Part shown: in pieces, positions 1-9,611 of the stretch
How positions within the stretch are numbered: position 1 is the stretch's first letter
Layout of the letters: each line of letters opens with the position of its first letter
DNA from: Sphingomonas soli NBRC 100801
GTDB lineage: Bacteria; Pseudomonadota; Alphaproteobacteria; Sphingomonadales; Sphingomonadaceae
DNA: 64,000 bases
Direction of reading: 5' to 3'
Assembly (NCBI RefSeq): GCF_001591025.1
Contig: NZ_BCTZ01000014.1
Coordinates: 62,001 to 126,000 of the forward strand
Notes under the pieces: generated by a model
What the model was told of the DNA's origin: nothing
Database searches by the model: none
The model's input: only the letters and a program-made list of their open reading frames with translations
Made by a program: the position numbers and the translations under genes

Positions 1-1409
1 AACCGGGCACGATCGCGGCCACCGCGCCGCGGCCCGGCGCGCCGATGAGCTTTGCGGACATGGTGGCGAAGCTCCAGCCCGCCGTGGTCAACATTTCGAC
101 CACGCAGCGGGTGAAGGTCGAGAGCATCAATCCGTTCGCGGGCACCCCGTTCGAGCAGTTCGGGCCGCGCGGCGGACCGACCACGCAGAAATCCGAATCG
201 CTCGGCTCGGGCTTCATCATCTCTGCCGACGGCTATGTCGTCACCAACAACCATGTGATCTCGGCCGGCAACCAGAAGGGCGTGGTGGTCGAATCGATCA
301 CCGTGACCCTGCCTGACCGGCGCGAGTTCAAGGCGCGGCTGATCGGCAATGACACGCTTTCCGATCTCGCCGTGCTCAAGATCGACGGCCAGACCAACCT
401 GCCCTTCGTCAAGTTCGGCGATTCCAACGCGACCCGCGTCGGCGACTGGGTGGTCGCGATCGGCAATCCGTTCGGCCTCGGCGGCTCCGTGACGGCGGGC
501 ATCGTATCGGCAGTCCACCGCGCGGCCGGACAGTTCGACCGCTTCATCCAGACCGACGCGTCGATCAATCGCGGCAATTCGGGCGGACCGATGTTCGACC
601 TGAACGGCAACGTCATCGGCATCAATTCGCAGATCCTGTCGCCCACCGGCGGCAATGTGGGCATCGGCTTCGCGATTCCCGCCGATCAGGCCAAGCCGAT
701 CATCGCCACGCTGATGAAGGGCGATGCGGTCAAGCGCGGCTATCTGGGCGTCAGCATCCAGGCGCTCAGCCCGGATATCGCGGACGCGTTCGGCGTGCAG
801 AAGGGCCTGGGCGAGCTGATCACCGACGTGCGATCGGGCGAGGCCGCCGAAAAGGCCGGGATCAAGCGCGGCGATATCGTCGTCAAGATCGGCGACAAGG
901 ATGTGACGCCGGATCAGACGCTGTCGCTGCTCACCTCCGCGATCGCGCCGGGCACGCGCGTGCCCTTCGTGGTGGTCCGCGATGGCCAGCGCCTGACGAT
1001 TCCGGTGACGCTCGGCACGCGCCCGCCGGAAGACAAATTGCGCCAGCTGAGCCCGTCCGACTCGGATTCGAACCCCGGCGGCGGCGATCTGGACTCGATG
1101 GCCGCCGCATCGCTGGGCCTCAAGGTCGTGCCGATCACGCCCTCCGTCGCCTATGAAGTCGGCATCGATCCCTCGACCAAGGGCGTGATCGTCGCCGGTG
1201 TCGCGCCGAACAGCGACGCCGCCAGCAAGATCCAGCGGCTCGACGTGATCCTGTCGGTCAATCGCAAGCCCGTCACCAATGCGGCCGATATCGCAGCGAT
1301 CGTCGCAGAGGCGAAGAAGGCCGGACGCAGCAGCGTTGCGCTGTACATCCAGCGCCGGATCGAGGGCCAGGTGATCAGCCAGTTCGTGCCGGTAGAGATC
1401 CCGCGCTGA
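1..1409 (+). CDS. Do-family (DegP/DegQ/HtrA) serine endopeptidase, 5' end outside window
   Basis: Periplasmic protease/chaperone of the HtrA family that degrades misfolded envelope proteins. Numbering from the first in-frame Met at 45, the catalytic triad reads His70 (TNNHV), Asp107 (LSDLAVL) and Ser179 (RGNSGGPMFD). Two PDZ domains follow, at about residues 240-330 and 350-450. The frame stays open back to base 3, and no signal peptide is visible after the Met at 45. The true start and export signal therefore lie before the window, and the Met at 45 is not the real start. Downstream, 66 bp separate it from the HerA-like gene, so co-transcription is possible. The family assignment is firm; DegP cannot be told from DegQ here. 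Confidence 0.93.
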   Translation, partial: PGTIAATAPRPGAPMSFADMVAKLQPAVVNISTTQRVKVESINPFAGTPFEQFGPRGGPTTQKSESLGSGFIISADGYVVTNNHVISAGNQKGVVVESITVTLPDRREFKARLIGNDTLSDLAVLKIDGQTNLPFVKFGDSNATRVGDWVVAIGNPFGLGGSVTAGIVSAVHRAAGQFDRFIQTDASINRGNSGGPMFDLNGNVIGINSQILSPTGGNVGIGFAIPADQAKPIIATLMKGDAVKRGYLGVSIQALSPDIADAFGVQKGLGELITDVRSGEAAEKAGIKRGDIVVKIGDKDVTPDQTLSLLTSAIAPGTRVPFVVVRDGQRLTIPVTLGTRPPEDKLRQLSPSDSDSNPGGGDLDSMAAASLGLKVVPITPSVAYEVGIDPSTKGVIVAGVAPNSDAASKIQRLDVILSVNRKPVTNAADIAAIVAEAKKAGRSSVALYIQRRIEGQVISQFVPVEIPR

Positions 1410-1445
1410 TCGCTTCGCGCTAGCAACCAGACCCGTTTCTCCCCT

Positions 1446-1477
1446 ATTGCAGCACCTTGATATGGAGGTGCTGCAAT
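1446..1477 (+). promoter_or_regulatory. Perfect 12-bp inverted repeat enclosing the Shine-Dalgarno and start codon of the HerA-like gene
   Basis: ATTGCAGCACCT (1446-1457) and AGGTGCTGCAAT (1466-1477) are exact reverse complements around an 8-base loop. The GGAGGTG ribosome-binding site (1464-1470) lies in the loop and right arm, and the right arm ends inside the ATG at 1476-1478. In mRNA the stem would hide the translation start. It could equally be a DNA site for a dimeric regulator. No U-tract follows, so it is not a terminator. Confidence 0.65.
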
Positions 1478-3137
1478 GGCGGGCGAAACGGGTATTTTCA
1501 TTGGAGCTGCCGGCGGCACGCGGATCGAGCTCAACCTGAAGCGCGCCAATCGCCACGGGCTGATCGCGGGCGCCACCGGCACCGGCAAGACCGTGACCAT
1601 CCAGGGGATGATCGAGAGCCTTTCCAGGGTTGGCGTGCCCTGCTTCGTTTCCGACGTGAAGGGCGACCTGTCCGGCCTCGCCATGGCAGGTTCGCCGACA
1701 AGCAAGACGCACGAGATCTTCGCCGCGCGCGCCGCTGAGATCGGCCAGACCGACTGGGCCTATGCCGAAAGCCCGGTGCAGTTCTGGGACCTTTACGGCG
1801 AGCAAGGGCATCCGATCCGCACCACCGTAAGCGAGATGGGGCCGCTGCTTCTGGGGCGGCTGCTCAACCTCAACGACGTGCAGGAAGGCGTGCTCACCAT
1901 CGCCTTTACGCTGGCCGACAAGGAGGGGCTGCTGCTCCTCGATCTCGACGATCTGCAATCCATGCTGGTCCATTGCGCGGAGCGGGCGGACGAGCTGACC
2001 GCGACCTATGGCAATGTTTCCAAGCAATCGGTGGGCGCGATCCAGCGGGCGCTGCTCCAGCTGCGTTCGCAGGGGGGCGAGAACTTCTTCGGCGAACCCG
2101 CACTGTCGATGGGCGACTTCCTGGGCCTCGACGATCAGGGGCGCGGGGTGGTCAACATCCTTGCGGCCGACAAATTGATGGCGAGTCCCAAGCTCTACGC
2201 CACCTTCCTGCTCTGGCTGCTCTCCTCGCTGTTCGAATCGCTTCCCGAGGTCGGCGATCCGGACAAGCCCAAGCTCGCTTTCTTCTTCGACGAGGCGCAT
2301 CTGCTGTTCGACGATGCGCCCAAGGCATTGCTCGACAAGATCGAGCAGGTCGTGCGGCTGATCCGGTCGAAGGGCGTGGGCGTCTATTTCATCACGCAGA
2401 ACCCGATCGACATTCCCGAGACCATCGCCGGGCAGCTGGGCAACCGCGTCCAGCACGCGCTGCGCGCCTATACCCCGCGCGATCAGGCCGCGGTCAAATC
2501 GGCGGCGACCACGTTCCGCGCCAATCCCGGCGTGGATGTCGCGACCGTGATCACCGAGCTCAAGGTCGGCGAGGCTTTGGTCTCGATGCTGCAGGCCGAT
2601 GGCGCCCCCGCCCCGGTCGAACGCGCATTGATAAAGGCGCCGGTCAGCCGCGTCGCGCCGGTGACCGCGGTGGAGCGCGGCGTGCTGATCCAGACCGACG
2701 CGATCGGCGCCAAATATGACGAGGTGATCGACCGCGAATCCGCCGAGGAACTGCTGGCGGCCAAGGGCGCGGAGGCAGCCGCCGCCGCTGCCGAAGCCAA
2801 GGCCAATAGCGAGGCGGAAAAGGCCGCCGCGCACCAGGCGAAGGAAGACGCACGCCTCGCCAAGGAAGCCGAGCGCCAGCGCCTGGCCGAGCAGCGCGAA
2901 GCGGACCGCCAGGCGCGGCTGGAGCGGCAGGCCCAGCGCGACGCCGAGCGTGCGGCGGCGAACAATCCGCTCAACCGCGCAATCAACTCGGCGACCAAAT
3001 CCGCAACGTCGGCAGCGGGCCGCGCGATCGCAGGCGAAGTCAGCAAGGCCGTGTTCGGCAAGAAGAGCGGCATCGGCGCGAGCGTGATCGGCGGGCTGGT
3101 GCGCGGCGTGCTGGGGGGATTGTTCAAGGGGCGATAG
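1476..3137 (+). CDS. HerA-like / DUF853 (YjgR-type) P-loop ATPase
   Basis: 553 aa. Members of this family are hexameric FtsK/HerA-type ATPases; the cellular role of the YjgR branch is poorly defined. Walker A is GATGTGKT (residues 32-39), and the Walker B region is FFFDEAH with Asp272 and Glu273. An Arg/Gln-containing sensor region ends near residue 400. Residues about 430-500 are an Ala/Glu/Lys/Arg-rich predicted coiled coil, followed by a Gly-rich tail. The start is chosen from the GGAGGTG six bases upstream of ATG 1476. No NurA nuclease gene is adjacent, so this is unlikely to be the archaeal-type HerA-NurA pair. The start region is buried in a perfect hairpin. Confidence 0.88.
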   Translation: MAGETGIFIGAAGGTRIELNLKRANRHGLIAGATGTGKTVTIQGMIESLSRVGVPCFVSDVKGDLSGLAMAGSPTSKTHEIFAARAAEIGQTDWAYAESPVQFWDLYGEQGHPIRTTVSEMGPLLLGRLLNLNDVQEGVLTIAFTLADKEGLLLLDLDDLQSMLVHCAERADELTATYGNVSKQSVGAIQRALLQLRSQGGENFFGEPALSMGDFLGLDDQGRGVVNILAADKLMASPKLYATFLLWLLSSLFESLPEVGDPDKPKLAFFFDEAHLLFDDAPKALLDKIEQVVRLIRSKGVGVYFITQNPIDIPETIAGQLGNRVQHALRAYTPRDQAAVKSAATTFRANPGVDVATVITELKVGEALVSMLQADGAPAPVERALIKAPVSRVAPVTAVERGVLIQTDAIGAKYDEVIDRESAEELLAAKGAEAAAAAAEAKANSEAEKAAAHQAKEDARLAKEAERQRLAEQREADRQARLERQAQRDAERAAANNPLNRAINSATKSATSAAGRAIAGEVSKAVFGKKSGIGASVIGGLVRGVLGGLFKGR

Positions 3138-3297
3138 GAGCATTCGTCGCAAAAATTGCTGTCCTAGACCGCGGACAAGTGCCACGCTGGGACCATGACG
3201 GGGCTTTCGATGCGTGACGGAAACCACCTGGCGGATGCCGGGAGGGGGACACGCACGGGCCCGGACCGCAGCTAACCAATTTGCCGGAGCCGCAAGA

Positions 3298-5325
3298 ATG
3301 GCAACCAAGCCCGCAGGCGCCATCGCCGAACTAACGATCCGGGGCATCATCCTCGGCGCGATCATCACCGTGCTGTTTACCGCAGCGAACGTCTATGCGG
3401 GGCTGAAGGTCGGCCTGACCTTTGCGACGTCGATCCCCGCCGCAGTGGTTTCGATGGCGATCCTGCGCTTCTTCAAGGGCAGCTCGATCCTGGAGAATAA
3501 TATCGTCCAGACGATCGCGAGCGCCGCGGGCACGCTCGCCGCTATCGTGTTCGTGCTGCCTGGCCTGATCATGGTCGGCTGGTGGTCGGGCTTCCCTTAT
3601 TGGGAGACGGTGGCGGTCTGCGTATGCGGCGGTGTGCTGGGCGTGATGTTTTCGGTGCCGCTGCGGCGTGCGCTGGTCACCGGCTCGACGCTTCCCTACC
3701 CCGAGGGCGTCGCTGCGGCGGAAGTGCTCAAGGTCGGCTCCAACTCCAGCGCGGGCGATGCCGAGAATGCGCGCGGGCTTCGCACCCTGATCACGGGCGC
3801 GCTTTTCTCGGGGCTGTTCGCCCTGCTCGCCAAGATGAAGTTCGTGACCGAGGAAGCGGGCAAGAATTTCGCGGTGGGGGGCACCGCCACAGGCTGGTCG
3901 GCAAGCTGGTCGATGCTGCTGATCGGCGTGGGCCATCTGGTCGGCATTTCGGTGGGTGTCGCGATGCTCTTTGGCATGCTGATCTCCTGGACGGTGCTCG
4001 TCCCCTATTTCGCGTCGAGCGCGGATTATGCCGCCGGCTCGATCGACGCGATCGTCGGCGGCACGTTCCGCGGGCAGGTGCGCTTTGTCGGCGCGGGCGC
4101 GATCGGCGTCGCGGCGATCTGGTCGCTGCTGCGGATCATCGGCCCGATCGTCAGCGGTCTGCGCTCGGCGCTCGCGGCGTCGCAGGCGCGCAAGGGCGGC
4201 GAAGCGCTCGACATCACCGAGCGGGACATGCCGATCGGCATCGTCGGCGCGGTGAGCGTGCTGATTCTCGCGCCGATAGCCTGGCTGCTATGGGACTTCT
4301 CGGTAGGCGGACCCGTCCACCAGAACACCGCGCTCGTGATCGGCGGTACGCTGCTGTACGTCTTCGTGGTCGGCATCCTGATCGCGGCGATCTGCGGCTA
4401 TATGGCCGGGCTTATCGGCGCATCGAACTCGCCGGTATCGGGCGTGGGCATCCTTGCCGTGCTCGGCGCATCGCTGCTGCTGGTCGCGATCTTCGGCAAT
4501 CAGAGCGATCCGGCGAGCACCAGCGCGCTGATCGCCTATGCGCTGTTCACCACCGCGATCATCTTTTCGATCGCGACGATCTCGAACGACAACCTCCAGG
4601 ATCTGAAGACCGGCCAATTGGTGGGCGCTACGCCGTGGAAGCAGCAATTCGCGCTGATCCTGGGCGTGGGCTTTGGCGCGCTGGCGATCCCGGTGGTGCT
4701 CAACCTGCTCAACGACACTCTGGGCTTTGTCGGCACGCCGAACGCCGGGCCCGCCGCGCTGGCCGCGCCGCAAGCCGCATTGATCTCGTCGATCGCGCAG
4801 GGCGTTCTGGGCGGCGACCTCAACTGGAACCTGATCGGGCTTGGCGTGGCCATCGGGCTCGGCGTGGTGCTGCTCGACGAGCTGCTCGGGCGTTCGGGCA
4901 AGATGCGCCTGCCGCCGCTGGCGGTGGGCATGGGCATCTATCTGCCGATGGCGCTCACGCTGCTGATCCCGGTCGGCGCGGTGATCGGCTATCTCTACAA
5001 TCGCTGGGCGAAGCGCCAGAGGAACCCCGAATTCGCCGAGCGTATGGGCGTGCTGGCGGCAACCGGCCTGATCGTGGGCGAGAGCCTGTTCGGCGTGGCC
5101 TATGCCGGCATCCTCGCCTGGGCCAATCGCGACAACCCGATCCCGCCGAACAACGAGCCGCTGGCGCTGATGGGCGCGGATTGGGAGCATCTGGCGCTGT
5201 GGATCGCGCCGCTGATGTTCTTCGGGCTGATCGCGATCGCCTATGCGCTCACCCGCCGGATGGTGCGCAGCGCCCCCGCGCAAAGCGAAGCGCCGGTGGA
5301 TCAGGATATCGCGACCTTCCGCTGA
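3298..5325 (+). CDS. OPT-family oligopeptide/metal-chelate transporter
   Basis: About 675 aa with some 14-16 hydrophobic segments along the whole length. It starts with the ELTIRGIILGAIITVLFTAANVY-like first helix typical of the OPT family, whose members import small peptides or metal-chelate conjugates across the inner membrane with protons. The glycine-rich helices and the soluble loop near residues 270-310 fit the family. ATG 3298 is preferred because it opens directly into the conserved N-terminus and has GGAG just upstream. A GTG at 3214 would add 28 unconserved, charged residues. The actual substrate cannot be read from sequence. It converges on the GH130 gene. Confidence 0.85.
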   Translation: MATKPAGAIAELTIRGIILGAIITVLFTAANVYAGLKVGLTFATSIPAAVVSMAILRFFKGSSILENNIVQTIASAAGTLAAIVFVLPGLIMVGWWSGFPYWETVAVCVCGGVLGVMFSVPLRRALVTGSTLPYPEGVAAAEVLKVGSNSSAGDAENARGLRTLITGALFSGLFALLAKMKFVTEEAGKNFAVGGTATGWSASWSMLLIGVGHLVGISVGVAMLFGMLISWTVLVPYFASSADYAAGSIDAIVGGTFRGQVRFVGAGAIGVAAIWSLLRIIGPIVSGLRSALAASQARKGGEALDITERDMPIGIVGAVSVLILAPIAWLLWDFSVGGPVHQNTALVIGGTLLYVFVVGILIAAICGYMAGLIGASNSPVSGVGILAVLGASLLLVAIFGNQSDPASTSALIAYALFTTAIIFSIATISNDNLQDLKTGQLVGATPWKQQFALILGVGFGALAIPVVLNLLNDTLGFVGTPNAGPAALAAPQAALISSIAQGVLGGDLNWNLIGLGVAIGLGVVLLDELLGRSGKMRLPPLAVGMGIYLPMALTLLIPVGAVIGYLYNRWAKRQRNPEFAERMGVLAATGLIVGESLFGVAYAGILAWANRDNPIPPNNEPLALMGADWEHLALWIAPLMFFGLIAIAYALTRRMVRSAPAQSEAPVDQDIATFR

Positions 5326-5340
5326 GCGGACTGCGAACGC

Positions 5341-5367
5341 TTCCCCCTCCCCTGGCGGGAGGGGGAA
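5341..5367. terminator. Bidirectional terminator hairpin between OPT and GH130 genes
   Basis: TTCCCCCTCCC and GGGAGGGGGAA form an exact 11-bp stem with a 5-base loop. It lies in the 46-bp space between two converging genes. There is no long T-run, as is common in GC-rich alphaproteobacteria. Confidence 0.6.
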
Positions 5368-5371
5368 CGCT

Positions 5372-6658
5372 TCAGCCCATCTGATCGAGGATCGAGCGGA
5401 TCGGCACGAAGGCGAAGGCGACCGAGCTGTCTGCCACGCCATATGGGATGAAGAGCTTGTCGCCGTGGCGGATGGCGCCGCAGGTATAGACGACGTTGGG
5501 CACATAGCCCTCGCGATCCTGGTCCGCGGCGGCGAGCAGGGGTTCGCGCGAGCGGGCGAGAACCTTTGACGGATCATGCTTGTCGAGCAACGCGGCGCCG
5601 ATCGAATATTTGCGCATCGCGCCCACGCCATGGGTGAGCACCAGCCAACCCTCGTCGATCTCGATCGGCGGGCCGCAATTGCCCATCTGCACGAGCTCCC
5701 AGGGATATTGCGGCTTCATCAGCAGCTCGCCGCCTTCCCAGTCAGTCAGCGAGTCCGATGTGTGGAGGAAGATATTCTCGCCGTCCTGGCGGCCGAGCAT
5801 CATATATTTGCCGCCCACCTTGCGGGGGAACAGCGCCATGCCCTTGTTGCGCGCGGCGCTGCCGGTCATCGGCACCAGATCGAAACTGCGCCAGTCGCGC
5901 GTCCGCATCAGCTCCGACTGGATCTGCGAGCCGTTATAGGCGGTGTAGGTGCCGATCCATTCCTCGGTGCCGTCGTCATGGAAGAAATGGCAGATGCGCA
6001 GATCCTCCAGCCCGTTCGACTGCGCCTTGGTGATCGGGAAGATGACCGTGCCCGAAAGCGTTGAATCACGGTGGCGGAAAACGGTCACCGGCCCCTCAGG
6101 CATGTGATCCTCTTCCTCCTCGCGCGCATCGGCAGCGGTGGCGAAGGGCGGCTCGGGCGCAAGCGTCAGTTCGTTCGCGTCGGTGATGATCCCCTCTCGA
6201 AACGCGACAGACGAGATATGCCCCTCACCCACCGCGCGCAGCGACACCAGGATGCGGAGCGACCCCCGGGGCATACCGGACTGGTCGTAATGCGGCACCG
6301 CGCTCGGGTTCATCAGCGCGGCGGCGGCATAGCTATATTCGTGGCAGAAATAGGCGCCGATCAACTGCCGCTTCTCATCGCCGATCTGCGCGCCGTCGAG
6401 GTTGAGCAGCCCCTCAATCTCGTCATAGCGCGTCATGAACACGCGGCGCGTCTGCCAGTGCCGCGCCTCGAAATCCTTGAGCACCACCTCCAACTGATGC
6501 CGCGCCTCGGCAGGCGTCATCCCGAGCACGTTGGCGACCAGCCGCTCGCTGCGGCTCGGGCCCGATCCGTTCGATTGCCACGCAATGTGGAACGGTCGCA
6601 CCACTACCCGCGAGGGGTCAGCGCGCAATCGGAGATCATGATTGAACAGATCGAGCAT
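5372..6658 (-). CDS. Glycoside hydrolase family 130 (mannoside phosphorylase/hydrolase-like)
   Basis: 428 aa. GH130 enzymes phosphorolyse or hydrolyse beta-linked mannosides, usually in the cytoplasm. The five-bladed propeller signature is visible in the C-terminal half: GNCGPPIEIDEGWLVL, then REGYVPNVVYTCGAI, then LFIPYGVADSS. No signal peptide is present, so a cytoplasmic enzyme is expected. The N-terminal 100 residues resemble the extended GH130 forms. ATG 6658 has a GGGGGTG ribosome-binding site; longer frames upstream are Arg/Gly-rich and unlikely. It is 38 bp behind a glycosyltransferase on the same strand, suggesting one operon that makes and turns over the same mannan-like glycan. Phosphorylase versus hydrolase cannot be decided here. 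Confidence 0.82.
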   Translation of the reverse strand: MLDLFNHDLRLRADPSRVVVRPFHIAWQSNGSGPSRSERLVANVLGMTPAEARHQLEVVLKDFEARHWQTRRVFMTRYDEIEGLLNLDGAQIGDEKRQLIGAYFCHEYSYAAAALMNPSAVPHYDQSGMPRGSLRILVSLRAVGEGHISSVAFREGIITDANELTLAPEPPFATAADAREEEEDHMPEGPVTVFRHRDSTLSGTVIFPITKAQSNGLEDLRICHFFHDDGTEEWIGTYTAYNGSQIQSELMRTRDWRSFDLVPMTGSAARNKGMALFPRKVGGKYMMLGRQDGENIFLHTSDSLTDWEGGELLMKPQYPWELVQMGNCGPPIEIDEGWLVLTHGVGAMRKYSIGAALLDKHDPSKVLARSREPLLAAADQDREGYVPNVVYTCGAIRHGDKLFIPYGVADSSVAFAFVPIRSILDQMG

Positions 6659-6696
6659 CACACCCCCGGAAAGCCGACCGCCCCTTTGGCCAAAAG

Positions 6697-8955
6697 TCAG
6701 GCCACGGCGCGTTCCGGTCCTGCCACGACTTCCGCCGATTTTGAAAGAGCCGAAATCGCGCAATTGGCCAGCTGGAGCGCCAGAATCGATTCGGCGCCCT
6801 GATTCCGGTTGAGCCCATGCGGCATCAGGCCATCGAAGCAGCCGCCGTCCTGCGGGCTGGCCAGGGGCATTTCGAGATCGTTGGCGCCCAGATACCAACG
6901 ATATGCGCGCTTCGCCTCCGCAACCCAGCGCGGTTCAAGGGTGATCTCATAAGCAGCCGCGCATGCCTCGACCGTTGCCTGCGCCTCCAATGGCTGCTGG
7001 TCGAAGATCAGCGGCTCGGCATAAGCGCGCCCGAAGCTCTCGGTCCCGACGGCACGGAAGCGTCCTTCCGGCGAAGTCTGACGCTCGACGATCCACTCCA
7101 AAGTCTCCAGCCCAACGCTCACAAATTCGCTTCGGCCGAGCGCCGCACCCGCGCGAAGCAGCGCCTCGGGCAGACGGGCATTGTCATAGGCGAGCACGAT
7201 TTCGAACCAGCTCCATTCGGGACGGCGGGCGACATCGAGAAGCGCGATAAGTTCGGTGCCGAAGCGATCGAGGATCTCACGGCAAAGCGCATGGCCGGGA
7301 TGCGCATCGAGCATCGCCGCAGCACCCAGCATCGCGAACGCCTTCGCGCGCGGACTGCCGAGTTCGAGCGCGATCGACGCGGTCGAATCGAACAGCGCGG
7401 ATGCCCAGTCGCGGTGCTTTTGCGCACGCGCGTCCCGCGCCGTGACGCCGAGTGCCCAGAGCGCGCGCCCGTTCGAATCCTCCGAACCGGCATCCTCGCA
7501 CCAGCTGCGATCGAAATTCATGAAGTTGCGGAAGCGCCGCTCTTCCGGGTTCCACGCATGCTGGACGAATGCGCCATAGATCGTGGTCCATTTGTCACGC
7601 AGCGTATCGTCCACATCGTCGATTTTCGACATGAGGATGAGCGCGCGGGCATTATCGTCGATGCAATAGCCGTGGCGACGATCGGGCACCGAATAGATCG
7701 AATGCTGGAGCATGCCGGTGGCGTCGCTCATGCGCTCCACCGCAGAGATATCGGGCTTGAGCGTGGCCAGCTCGCTGTTCTTCTTGGTCAGGCGCTGCGG
7801 CCGGGCGGCGACAACGTGCTTCAACTCGCGCATCGCGCGCTCGCTGAGCGCCGACCACAACATGGTACGGCCCCGCGCATAGGCCCGGCGGGACAGGGCG
7901 CGGAGCTCCGCCGGGTTCGCCAGCAATCCGCCGATCTCACGCGCGAACGCTGCGCTGTCGCCGAAATCAACCAATATGCCGTGCCCGTCGGCGAGGATTT
8001 CGGTGGCGTGGACATAGGGCGTCGAGATGACGGCCTTGCCTACGCCGACCGCATAAGAGAGCGTGCCCGAGGTGATCTGCGCCGGATTGCTGTAGGGCGT
8101 GGCATAGATATCCGCTGCCTGCAGATAATCGATCAGCCCATTATGCTCGACGAAGACGTCGATGAACTCGACATTTCCGGCAACGCCCTTCTCGGCAGCC
8201 AGCGCCTTGAGGCGATCGCGATAAGCCTCTCCCTCATGCGCCACGAGATTAGGGTGCGTCGCCCCGAGCACGACATAGAGCGCCTGCGGGTGCTTCTCGA
8301 CGACCGCCGGCATCGCCTCGATCATCGTCTCGATGCCCTTGTTCGGCGCGAGCAGGCCAAAGGTGAGGACGACGTCGCGTCCCTCCCAGCCGAACTGCGG
8401 CTTGAAATCGTCGGGATCGGCAAAGCTGCGATCCGGCACGCCATGCGGGATCATCACAACCTTGTTGTCCTCGATCCCATGGACCCGCTTCAGGATATCG
8501 CGGCCGCGCTCGGCCATCACAATCACGCGCGAGGAGCGGCGCAGCAACGCTTCCATCACGCGGCGCTCATCGGCGTTGGGGCGTTCGAGAACCGTATGTA
8601 GCGTTGCGATGACCGGGATCGACAGACGGTTGATCAGCGCGATCAGGAATTCGCCGGCGGGGCCGCCATAGATGCCATATTCGTGCTGGACCCACAGCGC
8701 CTGCGCGCCGCTGGCCTCGATCGCGCGCGCGGCACTCAGATAGGCATCGCGATCATTTTGCGGGATCGCGGCCGTGACTGCCCTGGGATATTCGTAACGT
8801 CCGGGATGGTCGTCCATCGCATAGACATCGACCTGAAGCTCGGGGTAGCGCAGCTTGAGCGCATTATAGGTGTCGGTGGTGAACGTCGCGATCCCGCACT
8901 TCCGCGGCAGGAAGTTACCGATAAGGGCCAGATGCTGGATTGGCGGACGGTTCAT
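6697..8955 (-). CDS. Two-domain GT4 glycosyltransferase with C-terminal helical domain
   Basis: 752 aa. The N-terminal part (about 1-390) is a GT-B glycosyltransferase of family 4. It has LIGNFLPRKCGIATFTTD at the start, the HEYGIYGG segment, and a donor-site region with GLLAPNKGIE and PYSNPAQITSGTLSYAVG. The C-terminal part (about 400-750) begins near SIYSVPDRRHGYCIDDNAR and looks like an alpha/alpha-barrel domain of the kind found in glycan-acting proteins. It contains no signal peptide. It is followed at 38 bp by the GH130 gene. Related two-gene pairs exist in other environmental bacteria. A role in synthesising a mannose-containing oligosaccharide or polysaccharide is inferred from the GH130 partner, not shown. 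Confidence 0.83.
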   Translation of the reverse strand: MNRPPIQHLALIGNFLPRKCGIATFTTDTYNALKLRYPELQVDVYAMDDHPGRYEYPRAVTAAIPQNDRDAYLSAARAIEASGAQALWVQHEYGIYGGPAGEFLIALINRLSIPVIATLHTVLERPNADERRVMEALLRRSSRVIVMAERGRDILKRVHGIEDNKVVMIPHGVPDRSFADPDDFKPQFGWEGRDVVLTFGLLAPNKGIETMIEAMPAVVEKHPQALYVVLGATHPNLVAHEGEAYRDRLKALAAEKGVAGNVEFIDVFVEHNGLIDYLQAADIYATPYSNPAQITSGTLSYAVGVGKAVISTPYVHATEILADGHGILVDFGDSAAFAREIGGLLANPAELRALSRRAYARGRTMLWSALSERAMRELKHVVAARPQRLTKKNSELATLKPDISAVERMSDATGMLQHSIYSVPDRRHGYCIDDNARALILMSKIDDVDDTLRDKWTTIYGAFVQHAWNPEERRFRNFMNFDRSWCEDAGSEDSNGRALWALGVTARDARAQKHRDWASALFDSTASIALELGSPRAKAFAMLGAAAMLDAHPGHALCREILDRFGTELIALLDVARRPEWSWFEIVLAYDNARLPEALLRAGAALGRSEFVSVGLETLEWIVERQTSPEGRFRAVGTESFGRAYAEPLIFDQQPLEAQATVEACAAAYEITLEPRWVAEAKRAYRWYLGANDLEMPLASPQDGGCFDGLMPHGLNRNQGAESILALQLANCAISALSKSAEVVAGPERAVA

Positions 8956-9045
8956 TGTCGAATCTCGCTCCTTCGCTAATGCACATCAATAAATCGGCAG
9001 GATTGGCGCGGACGCCTGCTTTCCCCTTCTCAACACTCTGTTTTA

Positions 9046-9074
9046 AGTATGGTTGCACCCATGCTGCATTGCAA
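9046..9074 (-). promoter_or_regulatory. Candidate sigma70-type promoter of the GT4-GH130 operon
   Basis: Read on the minus strand: TTGCAA (-35, 9069-9074), a 17-base spacer, then CATACT (-10, 9046-9051). A GTTGCA/TGCAAC dyad (9052-9057 and 9070-9075) overlaps it. The site is about 90 bases upstream of the GT4 start. Box matches are moderate, so this is tentative. Confidence 0.35.
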
Positions 9075-9111
9075 CATGATTCAACGCGACGAGTCGTTGT
9101 AAATCTGGCGT

Positions 9112-9567
9112 TCAGCCGCGACCGCGATATCCTGGCACATCCTGCCCAGGTATCCAGACACCGGCAGGAGGCTCGCCGGACTGCCAGAACACGTCGATCG
9201 GGATGCCGCCGCGCGGATACCAATAGCCGCCGATCCGCAGCCATACCGGCTTCATCTCGTCGAACAGGCGCTGGCCGATGCCGACCGTGCAATCCTCGTG
9301 AAAAGCGCCGTGATTGCGGAAGCTGCTGAGGAAAAGCTTGAGCGACTTGCTCTCGACGATGGTATCACCGGGTACATAATCGATCACCAGATGCGCGAAA
9401 TCGGGCTGGCCGGTAATCGGGCAGAGCGAGGTGAATTCGGGCGCGGCGAAGCGGATCAGATAGCGCGTACCCAGCCGCGGATTCGGCACATAGTCGAGTT
9501 CGGCCTCTTCCGGCGTGGCGGGGAGATGCGATGTCTTTCCGAGATGCTTGGCTTCCATCGCCGCCAT
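9112..9567 (-). CDS. queF: NADPH-dependent 7-cyano-7-deazaguanine reductase (preQ0 reductase)
   Basis: 151 aa, the normal size for the short, single-domain QueF type. It reduces preQ0 to preQ1 in queuosine biosynthesis in the cytoplasm. Cys49 sits in [12 protein letters not shown], with the proton-donor Asp at 56. The family signature ESKSLKLF begins at Glu72, and the substrate-binding Glu is in FHED near residue 91. The start at 9567 or the Met at 9558 are both possible. It is divergent from sseA with only 44 bp between the starts. No preQ1 riboswitch was seen upstream. Confidence 0.95.
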   Translation of the reverse strand: MAAMEAKHLGKTSHLPATPEEAELDYVPNPRLGTRYLIRFAAPEFTSLCPITGQPDFAHLVIDYVPGDTIVESKSLKLFLSSFRNHGAFHEDCTVGIGQRLFDEMKPVWLRIGGYWYPRGGIPIDVFWQSGEPPAGVWIPGQDVPGYRGRG

Positions 9568-9611
9568 GTAGCGATTTGCCCCGCGCTTTGCATCCCACTA
9601 GACCGATTGCG

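Noticed and set aside
1446..1477. Terminator of the protease gene
   Set aside because: No T-run, and the repeat ends inside the next start codon, which suits translational control better.
4288..5631. Long minus-strand frame across the OPT gene end and the GH130 start of the spacer
   Set aside because: Composition is typical of a shadow frame, and it crosses a terminator hairpin and two real genes.
6817..8601. Long open frame antisense to the GT4 gene
   Set aside because: Arg/Ala/His-rich, no recognisable motif, and fully covered by a gene with clear glycosyltransferase motifs.
9568..9611. preQ1 riboswitch before queF
   Set aside because: The spacer to the divergent sseA start is only 44 bp and no preQ1 consensus was seen.
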